From: Taxillus chinensis
Taxonomy: Eukaryota; Streptophyta; Magnoliopsida; Santalales; Loranthaceae
Direction of reading: 5' to 3'
Length of the DNA: 64,000 bases
NCBI GenBank assembly: GCA_023512835.1
Contig: CM042086.1
Coordinates: forward strand, 12,862,809-12,926,808
Shown: positions 61,101 to 64,000 of the stretch, in pieces
Layout: each line of letters begins with the position of its first letter
How positions within the stretch are numbered: position 1 is the stretch's first letter
The notes under the pieces: generated by a model
Seen by the model: the letters and a program-made list of their open reading frames with translations, nothing else
Told to the model about the DNA's origin: nothing
Databases searched by the model: none
Made by a program: the position numbers and the translations under genes

Positions 61101-62307
61101 CTTTTGATGATTAGTGTGTGTCATAATGGTATGTCTTCATATGGTTTTGTTTAGCAGACTTGTTGGGGTCCTAATGCCTCCGGTGGAAAGAGTTCTAGTA
61201 GTAAAATGGCGAAGCATGCTGCATTAGCTTTTGTTAAGCGGACATTGGAAAGATGTCAGAAATTCGAAGGTACAGGCAAGAGTTGTTTCAGTGAGCCTTT
61301 ATTCAGGGACATGTTTCTTTCTGGGTCTTCCCAGATAAATGATGCAGAACCAGTTCATAGCGTTGCAGAGGTTGAATCTGCTAAATCATACATAAACATC
61401 TCTGCCCATCCCATGGATGCGAGAGTTTCAGGTACTACTAATATGATGGATGCAAAGTTTATTGTGATAATTGGATTTAATTATTAGTAGCTATTATGAG
61501 GATTATTTAGTTACAATTTGCTGTTTTTTGTTTTAAATGCTTGTAAGAAAATGCTTAAATTTCAATTTTGTTTTACCTGCAGCGTCAATGGGTTCACTAC
61601 AAAGCCCTTCTCTAACTTCAAGGTTGGGTCACAACATAGATAACCATGATGCCTATTCTTCTGATATGCCTGTAAATCAGTTTTCTGAACAACGTTATGT
61701 TAATGAAGAGACATGGTCAAATAGAGTAAAGAATAGGGAGTTGTTACTTGATGATGTTGGTGTTACAACTGGGACTTCTTCAAGCGCCCCTTCTGGGATT
61801 GGAAGTTCAATTTCAAGCAATACCAAGGGAAAGAGGAGTGACCGTGACAGAGAGGGAAAGGGACAAAGAGAGGTGTCATCTCGAAATGGAACTAACAGAG
61901 TTGGTCGCCCAGCATTGTCCAATATTAAAGGGGAAAGGAAGTCTAAAGCAAAACCTAAACAGAGAACTCAGTTATCTGCTTCTGTCAATGGTCTCCTTGG
62001 AAAAATGTCAGAACAACCAAAAGCTGCAGTGCTCTCTGTGCCGAAGTCCACTGAGATGATCATTAGTAGCAATCCCAAAGAAAAAAATGAGTTTGGCTTG
62101 GATGTCTTGAATAACTCTGAGCCTGTCGACCTGTCCGTCCTACAGCTATCTGGAATGGATGGTCTAAGTGTTCCTGGAGATCTTGATGGCCAAGCTGAGG
62201 ATCTGAGTTCATGGTTAAACATTGATGATGAAGGATTACAAGATGATGACTTCATGGGCCTTGAAATTCCAATGGATGATCTTTCAGACTTAAATATGAT
62301 GGTTTAA
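52166..62307 (+). CDS. Plant-specific nuclear protein of unknown function, SRM2-like (At2g19390/At4g29790 family), 14 coding exons
   Basis: Large Ser-, Arg- and Lys-rich protein with no characterised domain that I recognise. Coding exons: 52166-52587, 52659-52938, 53881-54176, 55958-56140, 56369-57124, 57222-57313, 57399-57455, 57540-57628, 59055-59654, 60169-60243, 60345-60415, 60528-60585, 61158-61431, 61583-62307, joining to 1325 aa. The N-terminus MAASGKFDLSSGSPDR is typical of the family. Basic patches that could be nuclear localisation signals are KKRSRL, SKRTRTS and KSKMKKKRSG. Conserved middle blocks include GRPPTRKLSDRKAY, VGSDDGHEELLAAAN and FWKHMDPFFKFISDADI. The last 45 residues are acidic (DDEGLQDDDFMGLEIPMDDL). 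Tandem acceptors (CAGCAG at 57216-57221, TAGCAG at 61152-61157) could vary the protein by one residue. The function is unknown and the automatic name SRM2 should not be taken as orthology to animal SRRM2. Confidence 0.9.
53672..53700. repeat. (GT)n microsatellite in SRM2-like intron
   Basis: A GT-rich run in the intron between the second and third coding exons (52939-53880). The rest of that intron has nothing recognisable. Confidence 0.85.
54850..55905 (-). mobile_element. L1-like LINE fragment in SRM2-like intron
   Basis: On the minus strand near 55545-55490 the text reads VWRDSKTSMFLVKSYF. Near 55455-55370 it reads AFFIWEATWEKFLT and then QRRGFLVESR, and near 55195-55150 EKIDHLILHC. These are the ordered blocks of the zinc-knuckle C-terminal region of plant L1 polyproteins, separated by stops and frameshifts. 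The fragment lies antisense in the 1.8-kb intron 54177-55957. Confidence 0.8.
58363..58541. mobile_element. Foldback MITE with 9-bp target duplication
   Basis: A 161-bp element (58372-58532) is flanked by perfect TATTTTAAA copies (58363-58371 and 58533-58541). Its arms are complementary, for example TGGCTGATGCCACAT on the left against ATGTGGCATCAGCCA on the right, around an A-rich loop. The 9-bp duplication suggests a Mutator-like origin. It sits in the intron 57629-59054 of the SRM2-like gene. Confidence 0.85.
60258..60279. repeat. Short (CT)n microsatellite in SRM2-like intron
   Basis: About 11 CT repeats just downstream of the exon ending at 60243. Confidence 0.9.
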
Positions 62308-64000
62308 GGTTGCTTTCTTGTACATTCTTGTTCATTATACCATTGACAAGTGAAACAAAATCACTGTTGTCAGGAAATGACTAGCTGCATGGATTGTCAT
62401 TTGCCATCAAGTCCATAACTAGGTTATAGATTCTTTTGGGAATCCTGCCAAGGTTGATTCTCAAGTGAACTGCTCAAATGCTTTGGATTTTACTCTCTAT
62501 CGAGGTTTTGTCTTTTTTATCCTTTTATCTTATGCAGTGCTCCTTCATTAAGTTGACTTACATTGTAAAGATCGTTTGGTTCACTTTACAAAGTTAGTGT
62601 GTCCTCAGCAAACACTGTATCCTGGTTGTAGCATTTACAAATCAGAGAAGAATGCCTTGTACATATGTTATATGTTCTTAATAAATCAGATTTTCATTTA
62701 ATATTGTCTCTATTTGTACACGTCTATCGTGTCTTCTTTGTTCCAGATGTTGTATTACTCTATGTTTTGGTTTATAATTTAGGAACTGAGGATTCTCTTT
62801 ATTGAGGCTAACGAGTAAGCTTTTGAACAGAATTGGATCTAAATGATGAGACAAATGTTCTCCAACAGAAATTGCACCAACTTTTTCTTTTACTTGTTAA
62901 CTTGAGTCTTTTTTGTTTATGTTACTTCGCTTCATATTGTAGGTTTTTGCACATGCCAGGCAGCTGGATGGTAAGATATTTCCACCTTCAAACTGATTTT
63001 GTTATGTTATTTGTTTAGGAGGTACTGGTTCATGTCCAATTGGTGAAACGTCCAAAGGGCCTCTAATGGGTTCAGTATTTTACTGATTAATTATTTCTTC
63101 TTTTAGTAATTCTGGAAGCACGGAGGGAGGCTTTGATCTCTCCTTTGTAAGGTGAACTTTTGTGAAAATTCCTTGTTGCCACCAGTAAAAAAGCTTTATT
63201 TTAATTTTTGTCTCTAGATAGAGTCTCCTGGCCAGAAAGGCCACCTCTGGACGGTAAATAAAATTAATCAAGGAGGTTACAAACCTTTGTTTCACTTTTG
63301 GTTGGTAGGATTTGTGATCGGTGGATGAAGCAGATTGCTTATAGCGTTGAGTTTATATGATTATTTGCTGCTTTATCTTTTTCAGATTCTAAACTTCTTG
63401 GGGAACATCTAGATTTAGCTGTCTGCTGTATGACACTGCTGATCAATTTTTGGCAGTGATAATTAATTTTCCATGCTTCAGCCTATTTTTAATTGCTAGT
63501 CTTGTGCATTGGTGTTTAGTTGTACCAATCTTCTTGGAACTTTTTCTCAAGTTCATTTAACTTCATAGATCCTATTTGGTTGAAATTTCCTTCTAGTTTT
63601 GTGGAGCAGGAGCTCAGATATGAATGGAAAGAGAGCTCCGTCTTTATTAGCCTGCTTTTGTTTTTTTGCACCCTCCCCCGAAAACTTTTGTGTTGTTTTC
63701 TATGTTTGATTGCCTTGTTTTGTTTTGTTTTTTGTTTTTTTGTTTTTTTGTTAAACTGAGAATTATCTGGCTGTTCATCATCCCCATATAAATCGTAGGT
63801 TTGGTGCAGACTGCAGGATTCAATCACTCAACTTGTCATAGAAGAGCAATCAAACATCAAAATGCACCACCATCTGTGCAGCTCCCTGTTCCCTTCTGTC
63901 TATCATTACACTTATGCCTCCATCTATATTTTGTACTGTTCCATCTTATGTTATCCATTTTCTTCTTATTTGTCATTACAGTGAATTAAGGGTCTGGATC
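62308..64000. other. SRM2-like 3' UTR and downstream intergenic DNA
   Basis: The 3' UTR probably ends near 62700, after AATAAA at 62680. Beyond this the sequence is T-rich and open frames are short with no recognisable domain. No further gene start was seen before the window edge. Confidence 0.6.
62680..62685 (+). terminator. Putative polyadenylation signal AATAAA
   Basis: Canonical AATAAA 373 bases after the SRM2-like stop codon, followed by T-rich sequence. Plant signals are loose, so this is only a likely site. Confidence 0.45.

Noticed and set aside
62833..64000. Possible additional gene at the right end
   Set aside because: Open frames are short and T-rich, without motifs or coherent splice pattern.

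Overview
This is a plant nuclear genome window, almost certainly from a flowering plant. It holds seven gene loci, all on the + strand. Six are split by AT-rich GT-AG introns and every family recognised is a plant one. The species cannot be fixed from the sequence; a eudicot or early-diverging angiosperm fits. Coding exons are moderate in GC, intergenic DNA is AT-rich, and microsatellites and retroelement remnants are common. No tRNA, rRNA, CRISPR or bacterial-type feature was seen. Exon joins below were made by hand from splice sites and reading phase, and every join closes in frame.

Layout: (1) 1-834, the 3' end of an eIF4A-type DEAD-box helicase, cut by the window edge. (2) 2915-11715, a complete 16-exon DGAT1, the acyl-CoA:diacylglycerol acyltransferase of triacylglycerol synthesis (508 aa). 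(3) 13137-22667, a 10-exon USP-kinase-U-box protein (801 aa) with a 5.5-kb first intron full of degenerate repeats and a recent internal exon duplication. (4) 25195-26706, an intronless, GC-rich domesticated PIF/Harbinger transposase (ALP1/HARBI1-like, 503 aa) whose first two expected catalytic acids are replaced. (5) 30264-40262, a 13-exon NDR-type AGC kinase (528 aa). (6) 43091-45547, a truncated partial copy of gene 7. (7) 49915-62307, a plant-specific nuclear protein of unknown function (1325 aa), usually auto-named serine/arginine repetitive matrix protein 2-like.

The genes are not an operon and do not share one pathway. The order DGAT1 - U-box kinase - NDR kinase - SRM2-like, and the presence of the ALP1-like gene, recall from memory two Arabidopsis blocks (At2g19390-At2g19450, and At4g29780/At4g29790). 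That suggests an old conserved microsyntenic segment.

The mobile fraction includes an RTE-like LINE fragment in DGAT1 intron 1, two L1-like (zinc-knuckle) LINE fragments in NDR and SRM2-like introns, a Ty1/copia remnant between the two SRM2-like copies, and a foldback MITE with a perfect 9-bp target duplication. The most notable structural events are the promoter-bearing truncated duplicate of the SRM2-like gene (440-bp deletion with 17-bp filler) and the tandem duplication that added an in-phase exon to the U-box kinase. I found no convincing wholly new biological system.
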